Positions 36,573 through 47,254 are shown, counted from the first letter of the stretch. The stretch: 64,000 nucleotides of DNA from Paenibacillus sp. FSL K6-0276 (GCF_037977235.1 NZ_CP150276.1:1488001-1552000); one strand, 5' to 3'. The notes: generated by a model from the sequence alone, not told the origin. Numbers and translations are program-made.

Positions 36573-36612
36573 GCTTAAAGTCATAAGGTAGATCTGTTAA
36601 CATTAAAGTATT

Positions 36613-36653
36613 AAAAGGCGACTTGTCTGCGGATAAGTTGCTTTTGTTTTTTT
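36613..36653 (+). terminator. terminator after the sigK fragment
   Basis: AAAGGCGACTT pairs with AAGTTGCTTTT (with wobble), then T7. Probably the original sigK terminator. Confidence 0.7.
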
Positions 36654-36876
36654 AGGAAAGGTGATTAGACAACAAAGTATCCCGGATCCAGGAAATATCG
36701 GACAGGCTCTTTCCTGGAATAAGCCATAATAAGCTGTGTTACCTTCAAATAATGTTCAGTCCGTTGTTTCTGTATTTTTTATTTATCAGGAGAAATGCCG
36801 GGAGCTGTGACCTCTGGTTCGTCGCCCTGCAAAGCACCCACGATTTCTTCCAGCTTACCTGTTGCTCCCATATCGC

Positions 36877-37023
36877 GCTGATGTCGATGACAAACCGGTA
36901 ACGGACATCTGAAGCAAGCACACGCTTCCAGGCTTCATCAATCTGGTCAGCAGAAATGACCTCGATTTCAAGTTTCGTAAACTCCGGTTGAAAGACGTGA
37001 ACCTGCTCGACATGCTGATTCAA
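36877..37023 (-). pseudogene. zinc-type alcohol dehydrogenase C-terminal fragment
   Basis: Minus strand reads [20 protein letters not shown] and [12 protein letters not shown], the typical last 35 residues of medium-chain NAD(P)-dependent alcohol dehydrogenases (I/V-x-x-I-N-E-A-x-x-R...RYRFVID). The rest is absent; its 5' side abuts the IS1182 transposase near 37012. Pseudogene. Confidence 0.6.
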
Positions 37024-38100
37024 AAAACAGTGGAAATCGCATTGGAAAAAGAAATCATTAAGAGCCGATCAATTATTGTGGATGCTACCCACACAAAATC
37101 ACGATTCAATCAACAATCACCAAAAGAAATTTTGATGGAGAAGTCTAAGCTATTGCGGAAGGCAGTTTATCAGATCAATGAAAACATGAAAGATAAATTC
37201 CCGCCAAAAACAACGACAAACGAATTAGTGGATGAACTGGACTATTGCCAAAAAGTAATTGACGTCGTGGAAAAAGAAGAAAGCATCCGCGAATACCCAA
37301 AGGTAAAGGAAAAGTTGAACTACTTAAAAGAAATCGTAGAAGATCACGTGGAGCACCTCCAATTCTCAAATGATCCAGATGCACGTGTAGGTCACAAAAC
37401 GGCAGATTCCTCTTTCTTTGGCTATAAAACACATCTTGCAATGAATGATGAACGTATTATTACAGCTGCAGTAATTACAACAGGTGAAAAAAGTGATGGA
37501 AAACAACTTCAATCCTTGGTTACTAAAAGTCGTAAAACGGGTATGGAAATCGATACGATCATTGGAGATACAGCCTATTCTGAGAAAGAGAATATCCAAT
37601 ATGCCCATGAAAATGGATTGCAATTAGTATCCAAATTACACCCATTAATTACGCAAGGAAAACGTAAAAAAGAAAATGAATTTGAGTTTAATAAAGATGC
37701 AGGAATGTACGTTTGTAAAGCCGGACAGATGGCAACTCGCAGGGCACGTACGGGGACAAAAAATGTAGGAGCAAATCAAGTAGATACCTATTACTTTGAT
37801 ATCGATAAGTGTAAGCAATGCCCCTTAAAAGAAGGTTGTTATAAAGAAGGAGCAAAATCGAAAACCTATTCAATCAGTATCAAATCAACGGAGCATAGCG
37901 AGCAGCACGCGTTCCAAGAAGGAGAATATTTCAAAGAAAAGTCAAAAGAGCGCTATAAAATTGAAGCGAAGAATAGTGAATTAAAACACCGACATGGGTA
38001 TGATGTGGCAACTTCCTCAGGTCTTGTTGGCATGCACATGCAAGGGGCAATGGCCATATTCGCTGTCAATCTCAAACGAATATTGACGTTAATAAAGTAA
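37012..38100 (+). mobile_element. IS1182-family transposase, N-terminally truncated
   Basis: Starting at [20 protein letters not shown] the product carries the catalytic Asp in [15 protein letters not shown], the second acid region DTIIGDTAYSEKENI, a Cys-rich segment (CKQCPLKEGCY) and the final ERYKIEAKNSELKHRHGYD with the catalytic Glu. About 120 N-terminal residues (DUF772) are missing because the gene is joined to the alcohol dehydrogenase fragment. Sequence from there to the stop is intact and unusually undamaged, so truncation is recent. A hairpin (38123-38166) follows. Confidence 0.85.
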
Positions 38101-38122
38101 AAAACATGAAGAAATCATAAAA

Positions 38123-38166
38123 TAAAGGCGAAATCTTACTCGGAATGGAGTGAAATTTCGCCTTTA
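38123..38166 (+). terminator. terminator/terminal hairpin after the IS1182 gene
   Basis: AAAGGCGAAAT pairs with ATTTCGCCTTT. Fully symmetric, so it can act in both directions. Confidence 0.8.
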
Positions 38167-38291
38167 TCTATTTAGGTACATTTTACAGATTCTTAAAGCA
38201 TACGTTTTCATTGCCCTCCAAGGGGAGCTGTCTGTCTCTTGTTTTAGGCAGACCTCATGAATTATACATTGGGATATTTGTCGATGTTCCA

Positions 38292-38357
38292 AGAATTGTG
38301 CAATACATAACAAGATACGTTTCTTCTTCCCAGAAAAAGAACTTGTTAAAATATAAA
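38292..38357 (+). promoter_or_regulatory. 66-bp promoter element A (shared with the PL8 gene)
   Basis: AGAATTGTG ... ATACATAACAAGATACGTTT ... TTGTTAAAATATAAA. The same 66-bp block with about a dozen changes lies at 41713-41778 before the PL8 lyase. The conserved left part may be an AraC-type activator site and the right part the -10 region. Probable target of the regulator at 47255. Confidence 0.6.
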
Positions 38358-38391
38358 TAATAAATGATTACGATGAAGGAGCTGTCTGAGA

Positions 38392-39690
38392 ATGAATAAG
38401 TTAAGTCACAAAGATTCATTTTATGATTTTCTGGAAGAGCAAATAGAACAGAATCGTAAAGGAGATTTCCAATTAAAATTATTGGATAAACATGGTGACC
38501 TAATTACGCCAAAGGAGATAACAGCCAAGCTGATCAAACATGAATTTGTATTTGGTGTGTGTCCCAACGGCCATATCAGCATGACAAACGAGCTGGCGTG
38601 TAAAACAGGTGAAGATTCTGATAAATATTGGAAATTGATTGGGGATTTATTTAATGGAACCTCACTCTGGTGGGGATGGCGTGTACTCGAACCTGAACTT
38701 GGCAAATGGACATTTGATCAAGAAGTAAATGGATATGGTCCGATGGAAGCTATGCTTCAAAGGGCGGAAAAGCTTGATCATCACATTACGGGTCACGCGC
38801 TGTTATACCCTAGAAGGGACGTATCTCCTGACTGGGTTCCTGATTTTGATCCTGAACATATTGTTGAAGAACTTGAAAAGCATGTTCGTTATACGGTTCG
38901 CAGGTATAAGGATCGCGTTCATTACTGGCATCCTGTCAATGAAGCATATGAACCTTTGCAGACTGTCGGCAACCTTCAGATTAATGAAGGGATGGTCTAC
39001 CGCTGGGTAAAGGAAGAGGCTCCTCATTCGCAACTTGTTAATAATGGTGGATATACGATTCATCCGGATTTCTATGAGAAGGGGATAAGCAATGCAGAGT
39101 TATACGGGGCTCATGTTGACTATCTTGGTATTCGAGGATATTTTGAATTATTTAATCCTGATTATATAGAATTTTATATGGAGCTATGGCAGTATTTTGA
39201 TCATTTAGTTGAGCGGTATGGCAAACAATTGAAATTTACTGAAATTGGAGCCGTTTCAGCACCTATCAATCGCTCATATGAGATTGATCCGACTATTATT
39301 GAACAGATAGGAATTACTCAGATCGGTGCTAGTGATTGTAATGTAGATTTTTGCGAAGTAACACAAGCTGATTTTCTTGTGAGCATGTACAAAACAATTT
39401 TCGCCCATCCTGCCATGCATGAATGCTCCTATTGGGATTTACTTGATAATTACACTTGGAATGAAGTAGAAGGAGGGCTTGTTCGCAGTGACTTCACACC
39501 TAAGCCTGCCTATTATAAACTGCAAGAACTTATTCACCAGGAATGGAGTACAAATGTACAAGTGCAAGCTAATCCAGAGGGAGTATACGATTTTCGTGGC
39601 TTTTATGGCAAATACGAGATAGAAATAGATAATAAAATCTATCATGTTCATTTTACAAAAGACTGTCCAGCACAGATAAAGATGATATAA
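38392..39690 (+). CDS. GH10-type endo-beta-glycanase, cytoplasmic
   Basis: A 432-residue glycoside hydrolase of the GH10 fold. The N-terminal part has HEFVFGVCPNGH. The catalytic part shows NGTSLWWGWRVLEPELGKW, the acid/base Glu184 in WHPVNEAYEP and the nucleophile Glu284 in KFTEIGAV. No signal peptide, so it should act on imported oligosaccharides. GATGAAGGAG lies before the ATG. It is the first gene of the 38-57 kb polysaccharide locus and shares a promoter element with the PL8 lyase. GH10 enzymes are mostly xylanases, but this branch (related to cytoplasmic, divergent members) may cut a beta-1,4-glucan or other backbone. Confidence 0.82.
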   Translation: MNKLSHKDSFYDFLEEQIEQNRKGDFQLKLLDKHGDLITPKEITAKLIKHEFVFGVCPNGHISMTNELACKTGEDSDKYWKLIGDLFNGTSLWWGWRVLEPELGKWTFDQEVNGYGPMEAMLQRAEKLDHHITGHALLYPRRDVSPDWVPDFDPEHIVEELEKHVRYTVRRYKDRVHYWHPVNEAYEPLQTVGNLQINEGMVYRWVKEEAPHSQLVNNGGYTIHPDFYEKGISNAELYGAHVDYLGIRGYFELFNPDYIEFYMELWQYFDHLVERYGKQLKFTEIGAVSAPINRSYEIDPTIIEQIGITQIGASDCNVDFCEVTQADFLVSMYKTIFAHPAMHECSYWDLLDNYTWNEVEGGLVRSDFTPKPAYYKLQELIHQEWSTNVQVQANPEGVYDFRGFYGKYEIEIDNKIYHVHFTKDCPAQIKMI

Positions 39691-39701
39691 TTTCCTTAGC
39701 T

Positions 39702-39757
39702 TTTGCGCCTCTTGCAGATCATTGTGAAACAATAATTTGCGTATGAGGCTTTTTTCT
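39702..39757 (+). terminator. terminator of the GH10 gene
   Basis: TGCGCCTC pairs with GAGGC...GCG-type partner and TTTTTT follows. Part of the loop forms a second small stem. Confidence 0.65.
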
Positions 39758-39785
39758 ATCAGCTTGAGTTAGAGGATGGATCAGG

Positions 39786-41573
39786 ATGAACAAAAGAAAG
39801 TACTTTTTTAACAAGGTGTTCCTGTTAGTCATGTCTGGATTCATTATATTTGTTATTTGTATAGGAGGTGCTTTCTATTTTCTGGAAAGAAATATCCTGA
39901 TGAAAAAGGTTACGAATTCAATTAATGGAACGTTGGAGCAAACGACAAATCATATTGAAGATCAATTAAACAGAATGAAGGAATTGGCACGATATTACGG
40001 TGCGCACAATGTGATAAATCGTGTGTTAGAAGAGGAATTAACCTATGAGAATCATATGCAAATTAATAATCTGCTGGATCTAACAGGTGATTTTTTAGGT
40101 GGTCAGCCAACGTATATTACGATTATCGGGAACAATGGATATGCATTTACAAATTGGGAAACGGACGGAAGGACTCATAACAATCCAGACATTCTCAAGT
40201 ATACTCAGTATTTATCCAGTAATAATGCTGCTCAACTTTGGATCCCTGATTTGCCTAATGTTGATGTATATAGTCAGGATAAAAAGTTGGTTTCAATCAT
40301 CAGTGTAATCATAGATTCAACACTAACGAATATAGGTCAAGTCATCATTGGTATACCTCAAAAATATATTATAGACATTTTAAAGGGAGACAATGGGTTA
40401 CCTGGCAGTACTACGTATATCGTTGATGATAAAGGAAAAGTGATATTATCTTCGGAAAATGATACAGCGAACATAACTATGGAAATGGATCTTATGGATG
40501 AGATGTCCGAATCTAAAACAGGTAATTTTATATATGACCATCAAGGGCAAAAACTAATGTTTTTTTATAATCAATTACCAAGTTCGGGCTGGAAGACGGT
40601 TACTGCTATTCCTTATGGGACTTTTATGAAAGAAATTAATTATTTTTTAATCGTCATAATTATAGCTATTTTGGTGGCCATTGTATTCGCTACTATAATT
40701 TCGGCGATCATCTCCTTAAATATATCGATCCCCATCCGAAAATTGATGAAATCGATGCAGATTTTAAAAGCGGGCAACTTCGAAACAAAAGTAGATATCA
40801 AAGGGAATGACGAGATCGGCATATTAGGTAAACATTTTAATGATATGGCTCACCAATTAAATCATCTTGTACAAGAAAAAATAAGCTATGAGAAGAAACA
40901 ATCCGATCTTATTATTGCCAATAAAAGTGCTGAGCTTAACATGTTGAGAGCACAAATTAATCCCCATTTCTTATTCAATACATTAAATTCAATTAAATGT
41001 TTAGCCATCATTAACAAATCTACTTACGTAGCTGAAATGATTGTTGCACTGGGCATTCTGCTGGAGAATAGTATGGGGAAGGGTCAAGATTTTATTACAA
41101 TCCAAGAAGAAATCAATATATCAAAAAAATATATTGAACTTCAGCAAATGCGTTATGGCAATAGATTAAGGGTACACTATGATATTGAAGAAGTTATATA
41201 TACGAATGAGATTCCGAAGCTTATTTTACAACCCATTGTAGAGAATTCGATTATTCATGGAATAAGCAACCAAAAAAATGGAGGAGATATTTTTATTTTC
41301 GGGAGAAAGCATGAAGATTGTATTCTTATTGAGATACTCGATAATGGGGTAGGCATAAGTGATGAGGCTCTGACCCAATTTAATATGTGTCTGGATTCAG
41401 CATCTAGACAGGGGTTAAATTCCATAGGCCTGCAGAATATTAATGATCGATTACAAATGATATATGGTGAAGAGTATGGGGTAAGTATCTCACGGGTTGA
41501 AGAAGGTAGTGGAACTAGAGTGGAATTGTGTATACCTTGTGTCGAATTTAGAGGTGTTGAACGTGATAAATAG
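39786..41573 (+). CDS. YesM-type sensor histidine kinase
   Basis: A 595-residue membrane kinase. Helix 1 (residues about 11-33, VFLLVMSGFIIFVICIGGAF), an extracellular Cache-like sensor to about 285, helix 2 (FLIVIIIAILVAIVFATIIS), HAMP, then INPHFLFNTLNSIK with His394, ENSIIHGI and DNGVGI of the ATPase. Its likely partner, the AraC-type regulator, is 5.7 kb away at 47255 with the giant lyase gene between them. Weak ribosome site GAGGATGGATCAGG precedes the ATG. It probably detects oligosaccharides released by the PL8 lyase. Confidence 0.92.
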   Translation: MNKRKYFFNKVFLLVMSGFIIFVICIGGAFYFLERNILMKKVTNSINGTLEQTTNHIEDQLNRMKELARYYGAHNVINRVLEEELTYENHMQINNLLDLTGDFLGGQPTYITIIGNNGYAFTNWETDGRTHNNPDILKYTQYLSSNNAAQLWIPDLPNVDVYSQDKKLVSIISVIIDSTLTNIGQVIIGIPQKYIIDILKGDNGLPGSTTYIVDDKGKVILSSENDTANITMEMDLMDEMSESKTGNFIYDHQGQKLMFFYNQLPSSGWKTVTAIPYGTFMKEINYFLIVIIIAILVAIVFATIISAIISLNISIPIRKLMKSMQILKAGNFETKVDIKGNDEIGILGKHFNDMAHQLNHLVQEKISYEKKQSDLIIANKSAELNMLRAQINPHFLFNTLNSIKCLAIINKSTYVAEMIVALGILLENSMGKGQDFITIQEEINISKKYIELQQMRYGNRLRVHYDIEEVIYTNEIPKLILQPIVENSIIHGISNQKNGGDIFIFGRKHEDCILIEILDNGVGISDEALTQFNMCLDSASRQGLNSIGLQNINDRLQMIYGEEYGVSISRVEEGSGTRVELCIPCVEFRGVERDK

Positions 41574-41601
41574 GATAATACAAGGATGAAGTCCCGGCAG
41601 G

Positions 41602-41626
41602 CCCCATGCATTATGCATGGGGTTAT
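41602..41626 (+). terminator. terminator of the kinase gene
   Basis: CCCCATGCAT/ATGCATGGGG stem followed by TTATTTGTT. Confidence 0.8.
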
Positions 41627-41712
41627 TTGTTATGGTTCCAAGAATAGTAGAATCTTTTTCAGGAAGTATATCAGACAAGTGATTATTCAACTCATCGTAA
41701 CATTAGGCTCTA

Positions 41713-41793
41713 AGAATTGTAGGATACATTACAAGATACGTTTCTTCTTTCGAATAGGAGAAGTTGTTAAAATATAAAATGTAAACGTTTACA
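41713..41793 (+). promoter_or_regulatory. promoter element B and cre-like operator of the PL8 gene
   Basis: 41713-41778 is the second copy of the 66-bp element at 38292. Directly after its -10-like TAAAATATAAA comes the perfect palindrome TGTAAACGTTTACA (41780-41793). This matches a catabolite-response element or LacI-family operator. The gene is therefore probably both specifically activated and glucose-repressed. Confidence 0.7.
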
Positions 41794-41886
41794 AATTAAC
41801 TTTGTTATTCACATCGATAATTTCTAACACATGAGTGTAATGATCTGTTGCTCTATTGGTAATTTCATCTGAAAAGGAGAGCCGGT

Positions 41887-44800
41887 ATGAAAAATGTGAG
41901 AATTGTTAAATTATTGTCAGCGCTTATCATAATAAGTTTGCTACTGCCCAATCATGCGTTGATTATGGCGATGCAAGATAGCAGCGATGAACCAAGTGCT
42001 TATACTTCGATGAACAATCTAGTAATGAACGGGGATTTTGAGGAAAGTGTGACAACCGATGATCTAAGCTCTTGGCCCAATGGAATGAAGCCTACTTATT
42101 GGTCAGTAAAGCCATGGATCGATTCAAGATGGGGAAACCCGAACTTCTCCCTTGAACAAGTGTCAGGCTCAGATAATCACTATCTTAAAGTAGACTTGAA
42201 AAATGATGTCAGTGACAAGTCAAGAGCTACAATGAAATCTTCGAAAATTGAAGTGGAGTCTAATACAAATTATGAATTTACAATAGATCTTGCACTTGAA
42301 TCAGTATCTGGTAATAATTTTGGATTCAAAGTTATTGAATATGATCAGGATAACAAGAAAATTATAGAAAATATTCTAATTACAAAGCAAGGTACATTAG
42401 GTTGGAGTGAATTTAGCGGACAAATATCCACAAAAGAGCAAACCAAATCTGTAGTGATTGAGTTATGGATAGGCGTAACGAATGCATTAAATAATGGTGG
42501 AACCATTATGATTGATAATATAAGAATGTCCCCTCTGAATAATATTCCAGTTTCAGATATTCAGATCGCCGAAGAGATTCATGGCCAAGTAGGCACTAAT
42601 CACCAATTAACCGCCATCATCACTCCTTCGAATTCGACCAACCAAAATGTTACTTGGACCAGTGAAAACGAAAATGTAGCCGTTGTAGGACCAGACGGTT
42701 TAGTAGAGCTGGTTGGAGAAGGAATTACAAAAATTATAGCAACTGCAGAAGATGGTGGGAAAACAGCAATATGTAATGTTACTTCAGTTTCTAGTAGCAG
42801 TTCTGATCCTATCGTATTGAACGGCGATTTTGAGCAAAGTGAAGCAACCGATGATATAAGTACTTGGCCTCATGCAATGAAGCCTACTTATTGGAAAGTA
42901 AATCCCTGGCTTGATCCTAGATGGGGAAATGCGGACTTTACTCTTGAACAAGAGTCAGGCAATCAATACGTTAAGGTAGACTTGAATAGCGATGTGGGTG
43001 GTAAGGTAAGAACTTCAATGGCATCCTCCCGTTTTGAAGTAGATCCTAATGCAAAATATAAGTTTTCAATAGATTATCAACTTACATCAGTATGGGGTAA
43101 CAGTTTTGGAGTCAAAGTTATTGAATATGATCAGAATAATAATAAAATTGCAAGTACAACGCTATTCACAAAGCAAGGCAATAGTGAATGGAGTGAATTT
43201 AGTACACTAATATACACAAACGAAAAAACAAAATTTATTGTGAATGAGGTGTGGTTCGGTGTAAATAATGCATTAGATAATGGTGGGATCATAAAGTTTG
43301 ATAATGTAAGAATGATTCCTCAAAATGCTGAGGTTGATGAAGTTGAACTTCCGGATTCTGCAACCGTTTATCAAGGGCTTACAGTGAAGCTGGATGTTGT
43401 AGTCAAACCTGAAAATGTTGCCAATCCAAATGTAAGATGGACTTCGAGCAATCCTGATATTGCTGCAGTTGATGACCAAGGTGTAGTAACGGGTGTAAAT
43501 ATTGGCACTACGGTAATTACAGCTACATCGGAGTCTAATCCTAGTGCAATAGCTACCACTATGGTGACAGTTAAGGGGTTTGAGTTGGAACAAATGATTC
43601 TACCTGCTGAAATTATGCTTGAAGAATACGATACTATAAAGCTTGTACCAAAGTTTATTCCTCCCCATACACCAAATCGTGAAGTAATTTGGACTTCCAA
43701 TAATCCAGAAGTTGCATCCGTTGATCCTAATGGTTTGGTAACAGGATTTAAAGCTGGAGAAGCAATTATTACTGCTACTTCAATCAATAATCGAGAAATA
43801 AAAGCGAATACCAATATACATGTTTACAAGGATGATCCTGCAACATGGGATGAATTCAAAAAGCTTCAAATGAAATGGAAAATGGTGCTTTTAGATGGAA
43901 TTCCTTATACAGGAAACGATACATTTATTGCTTCGCTTGCAGAACAGAAAGTTAAGGATATAAATAAAGAAGCACAGGACCTTTGGGATAAGTTAGTTAC
44001 ATTAAGCTATCGTCAATATTTGTGGGAAGATCAACAGATGGTTCCAGGAAAAAATTCAGATGCACTCGTAAACTCGTCAAAGCGTCTTAGAACAATGGCT
44101 TTAGCATTTTCCATGGAAGGTGGAGAGCTTTATCATAACACTGGACTGCTTGTCGATATTATTGAATCGTTAGACTGGATACATGAGAACTGGTATATCA
44201 TTTCCGGTGATAAATATGGGAACTGGTGGAATTGGGATATCGGTGCTCCGCTAAGATTCACGGATATTAATATTCTGCTTGCAGATTATCTAAGCCTAGA
44301 ACAAATTAAGACTTATACAAATTCGATTGATTATTATGAAGGAGATTTTACTAAAATCTCTCAAACCGGAGCAAATCTCTCAGATGTTTTGTCATATGAG
44401 CTTCGATTAGGGATTGTTGAGAAAAATCCTGAGCGTCTTGCTAGTGTGCGCGATCAAATGAGTCCATTATTTGAGTATGTAACAACAGGTGATGGCTTTT
44501 ATCTAGATGGCTCGTTTATTCAGCACGGAACAATCGCATATACAGGAAGTTATGGCGAAGTAACAATTCAAGGAACAAGTAATCTACTAAATATGTTAAA
44601 TGAAAGCCGTTGGGAAGTAACCGATCCTAATGTTCAGAATGTATATAACTGGGTGTTTGATGCATTTGCTCCTGTTATATATAAGGGTGAAATGATGGAT
44701 ATGGTACGTGGTCGGGCGATTTCTCGTTATAACCAGAGTGGGCATGCAGCAGCTGCAGGTGTGATGTCGAGTATCATTCGTTTGGCTGAGGCGGCACCGT

Positions 44801-47043
44801 CTGAAGTTTCCATGGAGATAAAGCAGATGTTGAAGCATTGGATTTTATCTGATCAAACCTGTAATGTTAATCAGATGTTTACAAGCATTCAACAGCTTGA
44901 TACGATAACGTCATGGCTGAATGATCCTTCGATTGAAGCGATAGGGGACCTTCCCAATCATTTTGAACTCAACGCGATGAATCGCAGTGTTCACAAAAGA
45001 AATGATTATGCTTTTGGAATTAGCAAAAGTTCAAAACGAATCTGGACTTATGAACTAACAAATGGTGAAAATCGTAAAGGCTGGTATACCGGAGACGGAA
45101 TGACTTACCTATACAACGGAGATGCAACGCAGTATTCGGATGATTACTGGTCTACGGTTGATTACAATAGATTGCCGGGTACAACGGTCGTGAGTCGTAA
45201 CCGTGATTCGAGTCAGTATCAGTATGGAGATGGAGAAGGAGCGCCCAATAACGCTTGGGCTGGCGGCACAACACTCGATAAATATGGTGTTTCCGGTATG
45301 AAATTACAGCAGATTGGGACCCAAATGTCGGTAAATAAGTCTTGGTTTATGTTTGATAACGAAATTGTAGCATTAGGTTCAAATCTGACCAGCCAAGATA
45401 ACATGATGGTGGAGACAACCATTGAACAACGCAAAATAAACATGGAAGGCAGCAATGTTCTAACGGTTGACGGAGAAGAGCAGCCGACAGCGTTAGGTTG
45501 GACAGATTCGAAGTCGAATGTGAAATGGGCGCATCTTGCCGGCTCAACACCTAATTCAGATATCGGTTACTATTTCCCAGGCGGACAGACGGTTAAGATG
45601 TTGCGTCAACAGCAAACAGGCACTTGGTTCGACGTTAATAAAGACGAAAAAGGTATTAATGGCGGACCAAAAGATGAAAGAGTTCGAAACTATTTGACCA
45701 TGTGGTATGATCACGGGACAAATCCACAAGCGGAAACGTATAGTTACGTGCTGCTGCCGAATAAGTCAGCCCAAGAAGTTGAGGCGTACTCCCTAAATCC
45801 AAACATAGAGATTCTTAAGAATGAAGCTGATGTACAATCCGTTCGAAACAAGAAGTTGGGGATTACTGGAATTAGTTTCTGGGGAGAGTTGCCAACGAAA
45901 GCTGACTTCGTAACCAGCAATCGACAATCATCCGTTATGGTGCGAGAGAATCAGGATCATACGTTGGAAATTGCAGTTTCTGATCCAACCATGGAGAATA
46001 CAGGAATTATTGAGATCGAACTCGACAAATCTGCAGCTAGTCTTATTGAAGCAGACCCTCAAGTTCATGTTGCTCAATTAGCACCGACGATTAAGTTACA
46101 GATAAATGTGAACGGCTCCTTAGGACAATCATTCTATGCAAAGTTTGATACGGATTCAAACCGAAAATATGCGGTAATAGCGAAGTATGGGCTTGGCAGT
46201 GGGGATTATAAAGCTGGAGACACAGTTACAATAACAGCCAATGAAGCACCAGCTGGCAAAGAATTTGATAAATGGACTACGGATAACAGTAGCGTTAGAT
46301 TCGCAAATGCAAGTAATAAAGTAACTACATTTGTAATGCCGAGTGAAGCGGTAACAGTAACAGCAACCTATAAGGATAAGGAAGCAACACCTTCAACACC
46401 AAATCCAACACCAAATCCAACACCTTCGCCTACACCAAAACCAGGTGATGATAATAAGCCAACTAAGCCAATAGATCCAGGGAAGCCTATTGAGCAGGAG
46501 ACTCCAAAAGTAAAGCTGAAAGATTTAGATGATCATTGGGCTAAGGATTCAATTGAAAAATCAGTTGAACTAGGTTTTGTAAGTGGTTATGAAGATGGAA
46601 CTTTCCGACCGAATGCTATGGTTGCACGCGGTGAGTTTGCAACGATGTTAGCTAAAGCGCTGAAATTGGAGCTTGATGATGAGTTTCGTTTTGCTGATAA
46701 AGATGAAACACCAGTGTGGGCAAAGCCACACATTCAAGCACTAGCTAAAGCAGGTTTCATTTCAGGATATGGAGATGGTACATTCCAAGCGAACCGAGCT
46801 ATAACTAGAACTGAATTAGTCGTTATTATGGTCCGTGCTCTAGGTCTTGAAGTAAAACAAAATGCAACGCCAGTGTTCGATGATGCAGATCAAGTTCCAG
46901 CATGGGCAAAACCCTATGTGGCAACAGCAGCTGAAGCAGGATTAATTAAGGGGAATGGGAAGGGCAAATTTAATCCGAATGATTCTTCAACTAGAGCAGA
47001 AGCAGTTACTTTGATTTTAGCTATGCTAAACAATAGGAAATAA
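41887..47043 (+). CDS. giant S-layer-anchored PL8 polysaccharide lyase (xanthan/hyaluronate lyase type)
   Basis: A 1718-residue surface enzyme. Signal peptide 1 to about 28. Two homologous carbohydrate-binding-like sandwiches (about 40-220, LVMNGDFEES; about 305-480, IVLNGDFEQS) and three BIg2 domains (VTWTSENENVAVV; VRWTSSNPDIAAV; VIWTSNNPEVASV). PL8 catalytic region about 650-1400 with NWWNWDIGAP, Asn830 (TGAN), His880 (FIQHGT), Tyr889 (GSYG) and Arg943 (VRGR). Asn/His/Tyr/Arg spacing (50, 9, 54) equals that of pneumococcal hyaluronate lyase N349/H399/Y408/R462, so the site is intact. A Thr/Pro-rich linker leads to three SLH domains at about 1540-1718 (one TRAE motif) for wall anchoring. 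It cuts uronic-acid-containing chains by beta-elimination, leaving an unsaturated glucuronate for the GH88 enzyme. The neighbouring mannosidase favours xanthan. Confidence 0.95.
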   Translation: MKNVRIVKLLSALIIISLLLPNHALIMAMQDSSDEPSAYTSMNNLVMNGDFEESVTTDDLSSWPNGMKPTYWSVKPWIDSRWGNPNFSLEQVSGSDNHYLKVDLKNDVSDKSRATMKSSKIEVESNTNYEFTIDLALESVSGNNFGFKVIEYDQDNKKIIENILITKQGTLGWSEFSGQISTKEQTKSVVIELWIGVTNALNNGGTIMIDNIRMSPLNNIPVSDIQIAEEIHGQVGTNHQLTAIITPSNSTNQNVTWTSENENVAVVGPDGLVELVGEGITKIIATAEDGGKTAICNVTSVSSSSSDPIVLNGDFEQSEATDDISTWPHAMKPTYWKVNPWLDPRWGNADFTLEQESGNQYVKVDLNSDVGGKVRTSMASSRFEVDPNAKYKFSIDYQLTSVWGNSFGVKVIEYDQNNNKIASTTLFTKQGNSEWSEFSTLIYTNEKTKFIVNEVWFGVNNALDNGGIIKFDNVRMIPQNAEVDEVELPDSATVYQGLTVKLDVVVKPENVANPNVRWTSSNPDIAAVDDQGVVTGVNIGTTVITATSESNPSAIATTMVTVKGFELEQMILPAEIMLEEYDTIKLVPKFIPPHTPNREVIWTSNNPEVASVDPNGLVTGFKAGEAIITATSINNREIKANTNIHVYKDDPATWDEFKKLQMKWKMVLLDGIPYTGNDTFIASLAEQKVKDINKEAQDLWDKLVTLSYRQYLWEDQQMVPGKNSDALVNSSKRLRTMALAFSMEGGELYHNTGLLVDIIESLDWIHENWYIISGDKYGNWWNWDIGAPLRFTDINILLADYLSLEQIKTYTNSIDYYEGDFTKISQTGANLSDVLSYELRLGIVEKNPERLASVRDQMSPLFEYVTTGDGFYLDGSFIQHGTIAYTGSYGEVTIQGTSNLLNMLNESRWEVTDPNVQNVYNWVFDAFAPVIYKGEMMDMVRGRAISRYNQSGHAAAAGVMSSIIRLAEAAPSEVSMEIKQMLKHWILSDQTCNVNQMFTSIQQLDTITSWLNDPSIEAIGDLPNHFELNAMNRSVHKRNDYAFGISKSSKRIWTYELTNGENRKGWYTGDGMTYLYNGDATQYSDDYWSTVDYNRLPGTTVVSRNRDSSQYQYGDGEGAPNNAWAGGTTLDKYGVSGMKLQQIGTQMSVNKSWFMFDNEIVALGSNLTSQDNMMVETTIEQRKINMEGSNVLTVDGEEQPTALGWTDSKSNVKWAHLAGSTPNSDIGYYFPGGQTVKMLRQQQTGTWFDVNKDEKGINGGPKDERVRNYLTMWYDHGTNPQAETYSYVLLPNKSAQEVEAYSLNPNIEILKNEADVQSVRNKKLGITGISFWGELPTKADFVTSNRQSSVMVRENQDHTLEIAVSDPTMENTGIIEIELDKSAASLIEADPQVHVAQLAPTIKLQINVNGSLGQSFYAKFDTDSNRKYAVIAKYGLGSGDYKAGDTVTITANEAPAGKEFDKWTTDNSSVRFANASNKVTTFVMPSEAVTVTATYKDKEATPSTPNPTPNPTPSPTPKPGDDNKPTKPIDPGKPIEQETPKVKLKDLDDHWAKDSIEKSVELGFVSGYEDGTFRPNAMVARGEFATMLAKALKLELDDEFRFADKDETPVWAKPHIQALAKAGFISGYGDGTFQANRAITRTELVVIMVRALGLEVKQNATPVFDDADQVPAWAKPYVATAAEAGLIKGNGKGKFNPNDSSTRAEAVTLILAMLNNRK

Positions 47044-47070
47044 GTTCATGTTCTAGATCCAACATGTTCT

Positions 47071-47128
47071 AATAATCTAACCTGTGAGACCGTGACATAT
47101 TTAGTCATGTTTCACAGGTTAGATTATT
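47071..47128 (+). terminator. long perfect hairpin after the PL8 gene
   Basis: AATAATCTAACCTGTGA pairs over 17 bases with TCACAGGTTAGATTATT. The T-tract is part of the stem. Terminator or mRNA-stabilising hairpin. Confidence 0.75.
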
Positions 47129-47254
47129 AATTAGACCTGATTAGCTTGTATTCATAACAGACAATACATCGAAATGAAGCCAAAATGTTTGTTAATAAAT
47201 ACATGGACAATATCATTTCTAACATTTAATAATCATCTAAGAGGGGGCTAATTA

